Shown here piece by piece: positions 34,528-42,935 of a DNA stretch of 64,000 nucleotides (within the stretch, counting starts at the first letter, position 1; each line of letters starts with the position of its first letter). The notes beneath the pieces are model-generated. The model saw nothing but the letters and a program-made list of their open reading frames with translations. It made no database searches and was not told the origin of the DNA. The DNA comes from Armatimonadota bacterium. Its GTDB lineage: Bacteria; Armatimonadota; Fimbriimonadia; Fimbriimonadales; Fimbriimonadaceae. The stretch spans positions 1 through 64,000 of the forward strand of contig JADFMN010000002.1 in NCBI GenBank assembly GCA_022563855.1, given 5' to 3'. The position numbers and the translations under genes were made by a program.

Positions 34528-35477
34528 GAAGACAGTTCGGCTTGCACGAAGCCGCGCTCCTAACGATGCTCGTCGCCCTCATGGTCTGGGCAGCCATCAC
34601 AGATCGGAAGTTTGTCGAGCCGCACGTCCAGCTCGAGCTGTCGCGGCACGTCTGGGAGCTGGCGATATTAGCTCTTCCAATGGCCCTTGTGATCCTGACA
34701 GCGGGCATCGACCTTTCGATCGGATCAGCCCTTGCGCTGAGCGCCGTGAGCCTCGGGATGCTCCATCGAAACGGCGCTCCGATCTCAGTTGCGATCATTG
34801 GAGCGCTGCTCACCGGCCTTGTTTGCGGGGCGCTCAACGGACTGTTCGTTTCGCGCTGGAACATCCACCCGCTCATTGTCACTCTCGCTACGCTCGCTGC
34901 CTTCCGCGGTATCGCCGAGGGCGTCTCCCACGGGGAGTCGTTCAGCGATTTCCCAGAAGGGTTCTCGAAGATCGGCCAAGGGGACTGGCTCGGCTTGCCG
35001 ATCCCAGGCTGGATATTCCTCATTCTATTGGGAGTCACGACCGTGCTGCTGACAAAGACAAAATTCGGGCGTGTGCTGAAAATGATCGGTCTCAACGAGT
35101 TGGCGACGACGTTCTCGGCGATTCCCGTCGGTCGAATCAAGTGGATGGCCTACTCTCTCGCTGGACTCTCAGCCGGGATCGCGGCAGTCCTTATGGTGTC
35201 GCGCCAGAACACGGCCAAAGCAGACTTGGGCCTTGGAATCGAGCTTGAAGTCATCACGGCGGTCGTGCTAGGCGGTGTGAGCATCCACGGCGGCAAAGCG
35301 ACTGTTCCAGGGCTTGTCCTAGGGATTCTTCTCATCCACGAACTACGCGAGTTCGTTACTTGGCATTGGCAAATGAGCGAGGTCAACTTGCTCATGATCG
35401 GCGGGATGCTCATCCTCTCAGTACTTCTTCAGCGCGCGTTCGCACGGGGGAGCCGTGTCGAGTCGAGCCCAGTATAA
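34524..35477 (+). CDS. sugar ABC transporter permease (RhaQ-like)
   Basis: 317 residues from a GTG that overlaps the previous stop (GTGA), with AAGGAGGAAGAAG just upstream. An RbsC-family inner-membrane permease: about eight to ten hydrophobic spans, the motif ILTAGIDLSIGSALALSAV and the late motif GIELEVITAVVLGGVSIHGGKATV. Pairs with the permease half of the fused gene before it to form the channel, as RhaP and RhaQ do in rhamnose importers. Same operon as the binding protein that follows. Confidence 0.9.
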   Translation: MRRQFGLHEAALLTMLVALMVWAAITDRKFVEPHVQLELSRHVWELAILALPMALVILTAGIDLSIGSALALSAVSLGMLHRNGAPISVAIIGALLTGLVCGALNGLFVSRWNIHPLIVTLATLAAFRGIAEGVSHGESFSDFPEGFSKIGQGDWLGLPIPGWIFLILLGVTTVLLTKTKFGRVLKMIGLNELATTFSAIPVGRIKWMAYSLAGLSAGIAAVLMVSRQNTAKADLGLGIELEVITAVVLGGVSIHGGKATVPGLVLGILLIHELREFVTWHWQMSEVNLLMIGGMLILSVLLQRAFARGSRVESSPV

Positions 35478-35499
35478 TGAGCTTGTAGCCGAGGACTCC

Positions 35500-36513
35500 A
35501 TGCTTAAAAGAATCTCACTCGTCGTCGTTACGATCCTGTGTCTTGGGCTCGTCGTGGGTTGCGGGGACAAGTCCGCTTCAAGCGACGATGACGACGGCAA
35601 GATCACGATCGCGCTCTTGCCGAAGAAGAAGGGCGTCCCCTACTTCACGAGCTGCGCAGACGGTGCACGAGAGGCCGCTGCCGAGCTTGGCGATGTTGAG
35701 CTGATCTACGACGGTCCGACGGACGGGTCGCCGGAGAAAGCCGCGGCGATGATCGAGCTGTGGATCCTCAAAGGAGTAGACGTCATCGCAGTCTCGCCCA
35801 ACGATCCCGCTGTCGTCGGTCCTGCAATGGAAAAAGCCCGGGCAGCAGGCATCAAGGTCGTCACGTGGGACGCTGACGCCGATGCAGAAACCCGCGACTT
35901 CTTCATTAACCAGGCGACGGCACGAGACATTGGCTTCGCGCTCGTCGACGCAATGGCGCAAGACCTCGGAGGCAGCGGCGCCACGGGCGACGTCGCCATC
36001 ATCACAGCCACGCTTACGGCCGCAAACCAGAACGAGTGGATCAAGCACATGCGCGTTCGACTGGCCGATTATCCAGGCCTCAACCTCGTCGACGTCAAAC
36101 CTTCGGACGAAAACCAGACTCTCGCGTTTTCGACCGCGAAAGATCTCATGAACGCTTACCCTGACCTCAAAGGGATTTTCGCTATTAGCTCGGTCGCGTT
36201 CCCCGGAGCGGCAGAAGCGGTCAAGCAAGCCAATCGCTCAGGAGAAGTCATGGTCACGGGCCTCAGCACACCAAATGACATGCGTGCCTTCGTCAAGGAC
36301 GGCACGGTCAAGTCGGTCATTCTGTGGAACACGCGAGACCTCGGTTACCTGACGGTCTACGCGGCGCGCGCGCTCGTTAAAGGCGATCTCAAACCGGGTG
36401 ACACGACCTTCGCTGCGGGCAGGCTGGGCGAACGAACCATCGAAGGCGACAACATTCTTCTTGGGGACATGCTGATCTTCACGATAGAAAACATAGACGA
36501 CTTCGACTTCTAA
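35500..36513 (+). CDS. sugar-binding lipoprotein of the rhamnose-type ABC transporter (RhaS-like)
   Basis: 337 residues from the ATG at 35500 (GAGGA upstream); a longer reading to 35455 only overlaps the permease gene. Lipoprotein signal: MLKRISLVVVTILCLGLVVGCG, with the lipid on the cysteine. The rest is a periplasmic-binding-protein fold of the ribose/RhaS/LsrB type: IALLPKKKGVPYFTSCADGAREAA, GVDVIAVSPNDPAVVGPAMEKA, FVKDGTVKSVILWNTRDLGYLTVYAA. It would deliver the sugar to the two permease domains. Substrate rhamnose is inferred from the adjacent rhamnosidase and the overall likeness; autoinducer-2-like or other sugars are possible. Confidence 0.88.
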   Translation: MLKRISLVVVTILCLGLVVGCGDKSASSDDDDGKITIALLPKKKGVPYFTSCADGAREAAAELGDVELIYDGPTDGSPEKAAAMIELWILKGVDVIAVSPNDPAVVGPAMEKARAAGIKVVTWDADADAETRDFFINQATARDIGFALVDAMAQDLGGSGATGDVAIITATLTAANQNEWIKHMRVRLADYPGLNLVDVKPSDENQTLAFSTAKDLMNAYPDLKGIFAISSVAFPGAAEAVKQANRSGEVMVTGLSTPNDMRAFVKDGTVKSVILWNTRDLGYLTVYAARALVKGDLKPGDTTFAAGRLGERTIEGDNILLGDMLIFTIENIDDFDF

Positions 36514-36579
36514 GTGATGCAGCTAGCAGACTTGCAAAAGAGAAATCCACCCCGAAGGACGGTTTTAGGTTCAAATATA

Positions 36580-36629
36580 TGGCTGCCGCAGTAGGACTCG
36601 AACCTACGACCCGCTGATTAACAGTCAGC
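36580..36629 (-). other. 3' half of tRNA-Asn (GTT), probable integration site
   Basis: On the minus strand: anticodon stem-loop GCTGA-CTGTTAA-TCAGC (anticodon GTT), variable loop, T-arm GTAGG-TTCGAGT-CCTAC, acceptor 3' strand TGCGGCA, discriminator G and encoded CCA. The 5' half (acceptor 5' strand, D-arm) is missing: the sequence beyond 36629 does not fold. Truncation at the anticodon stem beside an integrase is the mark of a tRNA attachment site. A functional tRNA is not expected from this copy. Confidence 0.8.
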
Positions 36630-36732
36630 AACATGGTGTGTGCGTTGGCATCCGTAGTTGTACACTACGAGCCTGATCCTAGGCTAAACTTGGTGAAAAG
36701 TGTGTGCGGCTGTCCGCAGTTGTGCATGGTAT

Positions 36733-36771
36733 AGTCTGACAAATAGACTGACATTTTCGATTCTCTGTCAG
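36733..36771 (+). promoter_or_regulatory. inverted repeats upstream of the integrase
   Basis: AGTCT (36733-36737) / AGACT (36745-36749) and CTGACA (36748-36753) / TGTCAG (36766-36771) overlap in a short AT-rich stretch 30-65 bases before the integrase ATG. Such paired sites could be the int operator or arm-type recombinase sites. Arms are short, so this is tentative. Confidence 0.3.
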
Positions 36772-36797
36772 CTTCGGAGTGAGGTCAACGTGCAATC

Positions 36798-37943
36798 ATG
36801 GCGAGGATAAGACTACGACGGGACAAGGGCACGGGCGCAATCTTTCAGCTCAACGATGGTCGTTGGCGATCAGAGATCGCCTACCGCACGCCCGATGGGC
36901 GACGAAAGGTCGCCACGTTCACAAGGATGAAAAAGGGCCCGGTCGTCGCCGAGCACAATCGTCGCGTGCATTCGATAGAAAACGGCACATACGGTCGACG
37001 GGAGAACGCTGGCACTCTTGATGCGCTTGTTGCGGAGTGGTTGGAGAATGAGATCAGGCCTAATCGTGCAGCCGACACGTATCGAAGTTACAGCGAGCTG
37101 TACGAGAATCACATCGGTCCGAAACTCGGCAAGATGAGACTGGATCAGATCACCCTCTTGCATGTTCGAGAACTATTGCGAACGCGAAAGAGTATTGGAT
37201 TGTCAGCAAGCACCGTGGATCGGATAAAGGCGACCATCAGATCCGCCTTCTCATACGCCATCAGCAATGGCGTGTTGGTAACGAATCCTGCCTCCGGGTT
37301 AAAGGCCTCGAAAGGACAGCGAAGAGAGGTCAAGTATCTAGAACCCGGCCAAGCCAAGGCTCTCATAGAAGTCGGCCGATCGAGTTCTATCGCTGGGCCG
37401 CTGCTTGTTGCGCTTGGTACCGGAATGCGCCTTGGCGAAGTGCTGGGATTGCGCTGGAAAGACGTAGACGAGAGTCAGAGGTACATACGATTGAATTTCC
37501 AACTCAAGCGAGGACCGGGAGGCTTTCGCTTGGATCGATTGAAGACGGAATCAAGCCGCAGGACATTGGAGATAAACGACACTGTTGCGAGTGCCTTGCA
37601 GGCTGCGAAGACTTTGCAAGTGCAGTCAAATGCAGTTGCAAGGAAGCTGGACTTGGTATTCGTTGGTCCCGAAGGAGGTCCTATGCACCAGAAGTACTTC
37701 AACGACCAGCTCAAAGCACTCTGCAGGGAGATTGGCGTGGAGCCGATCTCGGCCCATAGCCTTAGGCATACTGTTGCGACCCTGCTGATCGCGAACAACA
37801 TTGATCTTGCGAAGATTCAGCAACAGCTTGGGCACAGCTCAATCACGTTAACAGCCGACACGTACGGGCACTTGATACGCGCGGGCGGACGGATTACTGC
37901 TAAGGCGCTCGACGATGCGCTGAGGTCTGGCGACGTGTCTTGA
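36798..37943 (+). CDS. tyrosine-type site-specific integrase
   Basis: 381 residues. N-terminal arm-binding/SAM-like domain (TLDALVAEWLENEIRPNRAADTYRSY) and C-terminal catalytic domain with all active-site residues: Arg211 (GTGMRLGEVLGLRW), the beta-hairpin Lys (LDRLKTESSRR), His320 and Arg323 (HSLRHT), His346 (LGHSS) and Tyr356 (ADTYGHL). It belongs to the phage-integrase family used by phages and genomic islands. It lies 169 bases from the tRNA-Asn half-gene and reads away from it, as integrases at island ends do, so it probably inserted an element at this tRNA. A C-terminal relative is at 46030-46311. A run of C then G follows the stop. Confidence 0.95.
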   Translation: MARIRLRRDKGTGAIFQLNDGRWRSEIAYRTPDGRRKVATFTRMKKGPVVAEHNRRVHSIENGTYGRRENAGTLDALVAEWLENEIRPNRAADTYRSYSELYENHIGPKLGKMRLDQITLLHVRELLRTRKSIGLSASTVDRIKATIRSAFSYAISNGVLVTNPASGLKASKGQRREVKYLEPGQAKALIEVGRSSSIAGPLLVALGTGMRLGEVLGLRWKDVDESQRYIRLNFQLKRGPGGFRLDRLKTESSRRTLEINDTVASALQAAKTLQVQSNAVARKLDLVFVGPEGGPMHQKYFNDQLKALCREIGVEPISAHSLRHTVATLLIANNIDLAKIQQQLGHSSITLTADTYGHLIRAGGRITAKALDDALRSGDVS

Positions 37944-38039
37944 CCCCCCCCGGGGGGGCTCCCCCTAGCACATGACCCCGGGGGGTGGAACGATCCATTG
38001 AAGCCCTTCTGCGCACGAGCCTCGCGGCGGAGCCCGGGT

Positions 38040-38276
38040 CTATATCTGTTTCAGCACGTCTACAGGCGGCATATCTAGGCATGCGCAAATACTAAAAAAT
38101 TCTGTGATCGTCAGATTGCGTTCCCCGCGTTCGATCTTGCCGATCGTGGCCGGGTGGAGGTCGAGCATTCTGGAAACTTCTCGCTGCGACAGGCCGCGCT
38201 TCGCCCTGGCAGCGGCAAGGATCTTGATCAGCTGTTCGGCTCTCTTGTGGGCGTGTCTTTCTCCAGCGCGAGGCAC
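38040..38276 (-). CDS. XRE-family DNA-binding regulator
   Basis: 78 residues from a GTG. The middle is a Cro/CI helix-turn-helix: AARAKRGLSQREVSRMLDLHPATIGKIERGERNLT. No effector domain. The start is uncertain because no ATG is available early in the frame. Head-to-head with the membrane protein gene 35 bases away, so it may control that gene and itself. Small XRE regulators of this sort commonly control mobile or defence islands, which fits its place next to the integrase. Confidence 0.8.
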   Translation of the reverse strand: MPRAGERHAHKRAEQLIKILAAARAKRGLSQREVSRMLDLHPATIGKIERGERNLTITEFFSICACLDMPPVDVLKQI

Positions 38277-38310
38277 ACAATTAGCCTGACTTCAACGATG
38301 GTCATTTATT

Positions 38311-39078
38311 GTGACCGATGAGGTACCTTGGGTCATGGCGGACAGTGCCTCTCATTCGCCGGAGCATGAGCTAACCGCTTCCAGTATTCGGAGAATCGAA
38401 GATCTCTACATAGCGAAAGGGCGGCTTGGGAACAGTGTTATTCTGTGGATTTCGCTCGCCGTCGTTTCATTCATCGCGATTCAAATTAGTCCGGCAATTG
38501 CTGACCGCGATCTTTCTGCAACGCTTTACTTCGTGCTTATGGTCCTTCAGGGGTTTCCTGTTATTGGATTGATCAGGGCAGCGGCTGTTGCACCGGATGA
38601 CTTGCCTGGTGGATTCGTCAGTGCTGCGTTAACAATCCTCGTTGCGCTGCTTCCGTTTGGCTACTGGTTGCTGGTCATCAGCCTAAGTACAAGGATCAAC
38701 AGGTCTATCTCAAAGCATGGATATACCGGCTCGCTAGACCAAGGCTCGATGCGCCAGTGGTGCGAAGATCGGTTGAAGCGAATTCAAAGAGCTGCGGCAC
38801 CCTTGGGTACGGGGGAGGCTTTTACAAGTCTCCCGGAAGCTTACGAATCGCGAAGTGGATTGACGATCGTAGACGTTGCGAAGAAAGTGCCAAAGTTCCG
38901 AACGTGGCTCTCGGACCTCGACGATCACTTGCAAGAACACGAAGCTGGCAAGAGTCATGCGGACTTTGATCCACAGCGGCTCTCGTACGGGTTCTTGAGC
39001 GATCTGAGCCCGGAAGAGTTTCTTGAATCACCTGAAACTCGTCGCCGCGCCCTCTCGACTATTCTGGTTCATCGATAA
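38311..39078 (+). CDS. multi-span membrane protein of unknown function
   Basis: 255 residues from a GTG; an ATG at 38335 with GAGG ten or so bases upstream is an equally good start. Three or four hydrophobic segments lie between about residues 42 and 130 (VILWISLAVVSFIAIQIS, LYFVLMVLQGFPVIGLI, ILVALLPFGYWLLVISL). A soluble C-terminal half of about 120 residues follows, rich in charged helices. No family recognised. Between an XRE regulator and a Cas4-like nuclease gene in a probable defence region, so a membrane effector role is possible but unproven. Confidence 0.6.
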   Translation: MTDEVPWVMADSASHSPEHELTASSIRRIEDLYIAKGRLGNSVILWISLAVVSFIAIQISPAIADRDLSATLYFVLMVLQGFPVIGLIRAAAVAPDDLPGGFVSAALTILVALLPFGYWLLVISLSTRINRSISKHGYTGSLDQGSMRQWCEDRLKRIQRAAAPLGTGEAFTSLPEAYESRSGLTIVDVAKKVPKFRTWLSDLDDHLQEHEAGKSHADFDPQRLSYGFLSDLSPEEFLESPETRRRALSTILVHR

Positions 39079-39282
39079 GAATCATGAACAGCGTGGGTAA
39101 CTCAAAATGGCCGTGATCACTCGGTATCGTTCTTGTGTCGTGCGCACGGTACAAAACACTGTCCCTAACAGCGTTAGGAGGAACAGTTTTTCCGCAGGCC
39201 ATGAGTCGCGTTGGCCGCGTAGCTCGTGCGGTGATGTGCGCGATCAATGCAGCGTGTGCTAGAGTCCGGACAGGCGAAGGAA

Positions 39283-39990
39283 ATGGAATTCAGGATTTCG
39301 GCTAAGAACCTCGGCGCTCTGGCGCTGCCAGGATTCTGTCCTCGGTGCGGATGGATCAAGCTGAGGCTAGGCAGCAAGCTGCCGTTCCAAATCTTTCCAG
39401 GGATATTCAGCTCGATCGACTCCTATACGAAGAAGGTCGTGCACGGCACATTCGACACGACGGGCGCATTCCCGCCGTATATTGAAAGGCTCGGTGCCAT
39501 CGCGCGGTACGTCGACCCACCGCACTATACGAAGTTTAAGCGGCTCGACCCGATGAGCGGCGTTTTGATCTGGGGTACGCCCGACGCCATCCTGCAGCTC
39601 AAGGACGGATCGTACGTGATCGCCGACTACAAGACTGCGCGGTACACCAAGCACGCGGACTCTCTCGCGCCGATGTACGACGTGCAGCTCAACTCCTACG
39701 CATTCATCGGCGAGGAGAACGGCGTCTCGCCGGTCAGCTCGCTGGCGTTGCTCTACTTCGAGCCCGAGACCACCGAGGAAAATGCCATCAGCAAGGAGTC
39801 GGCTATGGAGCACGGGTTCCGCATGGGGTTCAGGTGCACGATAAAGCCGGTCGAGCGCGACCCGTCGCTGGTCACCGGGCTCCTGCAAATGGCCGCCGAC
39901 CTCATGCGCCTCGACTCCCCCCGTGAGGGCAGAGATGGGTGCAAGGACTGCGCAAAGCTAGACGGGCTACTGAAAGTAGCCGGCGATTGA
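39283..39990 (+). CDS. Cas4-like PD-(D/E)XK nuclease
   Basis: 235 residues from the ATG at 39283, chosen because family members place the first cysteine pair 15-20 residues from the start. Core nuclease motif: GTPDAIL then VIADYKTA (Asp, then DxK), followed by QLNSYAF, which supplies the glutamine of the RecB-type motif. Cysteines FCPRCGW near the start and GCKDCAKL near the end could hold an iron-sulfur cluster as in Cas4 and AddB. Predicted DNA exonuclease or end-processing enzyme. No CRISPR array or cas genes are present here. GC-rich like the nuclease at 44944, unlike the operon between them. Confidence 0.78.
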   Translation: MEFRISAKNLGALALPGFCPRCGWIKLRLGSKLPFQIFPGIFSSIDSYTKKVVHGTFDTTGAFPPYIERLGAIARYVDPPHYTKFKRLDPMSGVLIWGTPDAILQLKDGSYVIADYKTARYTKHADSLAPMYDVQLNSYAFIGEENGVSPVSSLALLYFEPETTEENAISKESAMEHGFRMGFRCTIKPVERDPSLVTGLLQMAADLMRLDSPREGRDGCKDCAKLDGLLKVAGD

Positions 39991-40069
39991 GCACTTCAAG
40001 CGAATACTCTGTGCCACGTCCATTTGCTCGGCCCGAAATTTACGCTCATCGACGGTTTCCGTGAATTCG

Positions 40070-42931
40070 CTATGAATTGGAAAACAACGATAGCGGGCTT
40101 TGGGGTGCCATCCGCTCGTCGATAACGGTTACTTCGTTGATCTTCGACCCGCCGGCTCCCCGCCATTGGAACGAGAACAGGTTGGTAGCTGTCGCGCGAG
40201 CGATGGCTATCGCCCTGGACTCCTGGTGCAACAAATGGATCAGGGTGAGAGGTCTTCCTGATCGTTTATGCAAGCGTACAAAAGACTCCATAAAGCGGCT
40301 GTACTCTCGGAACGTCGTCTCATCCATTTCCTGAGCAGGATCATCCAGCAGCATTAGCGGGATATTGAATCGACCCCGCAGTAAGTACTGCGAGATGAAC
40401 CAAGCCGTCCCAAGGATATGCGCTTCGGATCTGTTCAAGATATATTTCGCCAGGCGCTCCCGCGTTATAATTCGCAGAATCTGCCCAGTACGATACCGAT
40501 CCGCTTTCATTTCAGGCTTTAGGTCGTTTACCCATGAGGCTGAAGTAAGTGAGTAAACGACCTCATGCCATAGCTGCTGTATTGTCATCGGCAGGTGTTT
40601 CGTCACAATATCACTCAGGGTCTCGTTGAATCGCTTGGAGACAACATCCCAGTTTTTTGGCTCTTCAAAAACTTCGTCGGCCTCCCTCAATTCCCCTTGA
40701 ATACGGTTGGCGATCATCTCAACCAACTCCTCTGTGATCGCGATTTGCTCTGGTACGGCAGGGATCTGTTCCAACGCCTGAGCGGTTGCGATGAGGGCCT
40801 TCCGCTGGTCGTCATCGCCAAGTAGCCTCTCAAAATCACTGGATGCAGCAGTAAGCCATTGCAGAGCACTCATGACTGCTTTTTGATCCGCCGTCCCGAT
40901 CGGATTCTCTGGTGCGCCTGACTCGATGGCCTTGGATTGGGCAGTTTCGGTTTTTTTCGCTAATTTCTCTGCCGTGGCTTGGAGATGTTCAAGCTCCGAC
41001 TCGGTCTGCGATAGCACAGTCTCTAGTTGAGCCATGATCCCACCAGTTTGAGTATAGTCAGCATTGCAGGTTGGACACTCGGAGGCGTGATCTTCCCTCC
41101 AATGTTCGTCGATAAACGCAATCGTAGCCCGGAGGTGAGCGATCCGTTCACGCGTCACTCTACCTTGGCGACGAACACGAGAAAGTTCTTCACGTTGCTT
41201 TGCCAGACCGGTCGTAGTCGCTTTGACTTTAGGCATGCGCTCTATACCTTTCTTAGACCGCTGGCTTTCCAGCCACTTGCCCCAGGTTTCGGCGTTCCTC
41301 AGTACCTCGTCCAGCTCGCCGTGGATCGGCCCGAACCGTTCCCGCGCTTCATCGACGAGCTTCTGGGCGCGACTTATCAGGCCTTGGTAGTCTTGGAGCC
41401 ATGACTCGATGTAGGCATTGGTATCTCTCCTTGAATTTCGAGCTTCCACAATATCGCCTGCCAGCCTTTTGACATGCTCATCTGAATACCACTGCCTAAA
41501 CTGCTCTTCGAGATTGCCTGTGGAGACGCTTTCTATGTTGGACAGGCTTTCGAGCCAAGCTGTTAGGGCTGACGGAAATTGGGCGGCATTGTCCTTCAGT
41601 GCCATTTCGGTCAGCTTGTCGTAGATAGTGCCTTTCCTCTTGATTGATGCGCTCAAGCCAAGGTCGCGGAGGTAGCGCTGACGCTCATCATTGGAATCCT
41701 TCATCCATCGGTCGACTTGGTTCTTAACTGAGTCGGCGATGACCGAGTAATTGCGGAGTACGCTCGACGCTGCATCTTCGGGGGACTGATACAAAAAATC
41801 AATGCTCAATTCTTGACTAAGGATATTGGAAGCTGCCGTCAGCCTTGCTGTTTCCAATTCGCTATCTGACCTTAAGACGAATTTGTTTTCATTCCCGGAA
41901 CCAATTACATATGTGGGCGATGAATCGATATCGTCGATTGGTATGATGTATTGTTCGAGGTATTTCTGATCGTAATTCCCTGTGCCCAAACCAGCTGAAG
42001 GACTATCAGAGCAAAAGTCCTCATATTTATTAGAATGGCCGAATAGCGCCAAAGACATTGCTTCTGCAAGCGACGACTTGCCGGTTCCGTTAGGGCCAAA
42101 GAAGGTCGCACCTTTGATTGGGGATGGCCCGACATCAAAGTGGAGTGAACGTATGCAGCGAAAGTTCTTGACTGTAAACGAGCTGAACTGCGCAGCAGTG
42201 TCATAGCTTGTCCGGGATGACGCGCTCGAATCCTGTGCCGAATTAGTCGACTCGATAAAGCTTTCGATGTCTCTTGCTAGTCTCCTTTCTCCAAGATTAC
42301 TGAACTTAAGCTCGAATCCGATCAGTGCTTCCTTGACACGCGTATCGGCGCTCATCCAAAGCAATGCTTCATCGCTTGCATCCATTAGCAAGACCTTTCG
42401 CAGAGTAATAAGGAGTCGCGGGAACAAGTGTTCGACAATAGCGGAATTTGGCGCAGCTTGATCATAGAATATGGCGTCGAACGAGAGCTCCTCGGAGAAT
42501 CCACTTGTCTCACGAACCGCCACGATCCGATCAATCCAGCTATCTCGATGTTCGTTCGCGACGAGCCACACGAGCACCACGCGCCAAGATCCGTCTGTGT
42601 CTACCTTGGATGCGTCTTTGGACTCCAGGCCTTGCTCACGAGTCAGCAGCGAGCGATGATTCAGGGCTCGAATGATCGCTGGCTCAATGTCGCCATCAGG
42701 TGAGTAATCAAGAAAGAAGTGGATTATGCCGATTTCTGGATCGAGAAGTGCGACCGTGTCAAATTCGCCAGTCGAAGGGAGCGTCGTGCTGAGGTTTTCA
42801 GATTTCAGATACAACCACACCGGCGCATCGATCGCCATGTCTTTTCCAAAGCCGTCTCCTATGCGAATGCCGAGATTTGCCTCATACCTGCGGTCAAGAT
42901 CACGTTGGACTAGATTCAGCGTGCTGCTCAT
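40070..42931 (-). CDS. Rad50/SMC-like ATPase with N-terminal extension and zinc hook
   Basis: 953 residues. The first 230 residues form a separate domain I do not recognise. The ATPase head follows: SFTVKNFRCIRSLHFD, Walker A FFGPNGTGKSS at about 277; a coiled coil is broken by a zinc hook SECPTC at about 620; the second half has Walker B IPLMLLDDPAQEMD at about 862. So it should dimerise and bridge or sense DNA, like Rad50 or the LmuB ATPase of Lamassu. TAGGAGAA precedes the ATG and only 4 bases separate it from the upstream SIR2-like gene, so the two are one operon. A sampled 60-base line at 41401 is 45% GC against 72% at 45181 in the next nuclease gene, a sign of separate acquisition. Confidence 0.85.
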   Translation of the reverse strand: MSSTLNLVQRDLDRRYEANLGIRIGDGFGKDMAIDAPVWLYLKSENLSTTLPSTGEFDTVALLDPEIGIIHFFLDYSPDGDIEPAIIRALNHRSLLTREQGLESKDASKVDTDGSWRVVLVWLVANEHRDSWIDRIVAVRETSGFSEELSFDAIFYDQAAPNSAIVEHLFPRLLITLRKVLLMDASDEALLWMSADTRVKEALIGFELKFSNLGERRLARDIESFIESTNSAQDSSASSRTSYDTAAQFSSFTVKNFRCIRSLHFDVGPSPIKGATFFGPNGTGKSSLAEAMSLALFGHSNKYEDFCSDSPSAGLGTGNYDQKYLEQYIIPIDDIDSSPTYVIGSGNENKFVLRSDSELETARLTAASNILSQELSIDFLYQSPEDAASSVLRNYSVIADSVKNQVDRWMKDSNDERQRYLRDLGLSASIKRKGTIYDKLTEMALKDNAAQFPSALTAWLESLSNIESVSTGNLEEQFRQWYSDEHVKRLAGDIVEARNSRRDTNAYIESWLQDYQGLISRAQKLVDEARERFGPIHGELDEVLRNAETWGKWLESQRSKKGIERMPKVKATTTGLAKQREELSRVRRQGRVTRERIAHLRATIAFIDEHWREDHASECPTCNADYTQTGGIMAQLETVLSQTESELEHLQATAEKLAKKTETAQSKAIESGAPENPIGTADQKAVMSALQWLTAASSDFERLLGDDDQRKALIATAQALEQIPAVPEQIAITEELVEMIANRIQGELREADEVFEEPKNWDVVSKRFNETLSDIVTKHLPMTIQQLWHEVVYSLTSASWVNDLKPEMKADRYRTGQILRIITRERLAKYILNRSEAHILGTAWFISQYLLRGRFNIPLMLLDDPAQEMDETTFREYSRFMESFVRLHKRSGRPLTLIHLLHQESRAIAIARATATNLFSFQWRGAGGSKINEVTVIDERMAPQSPLSLFSNS

Positions 42932-42935
42932 CAGC

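Noticed and set aside
35473-35478. TATAAT just before the sugar-binding protein gene
   Set aside because: No -35 element at suitable distance and the gene is well explained as part of the transporter operon.
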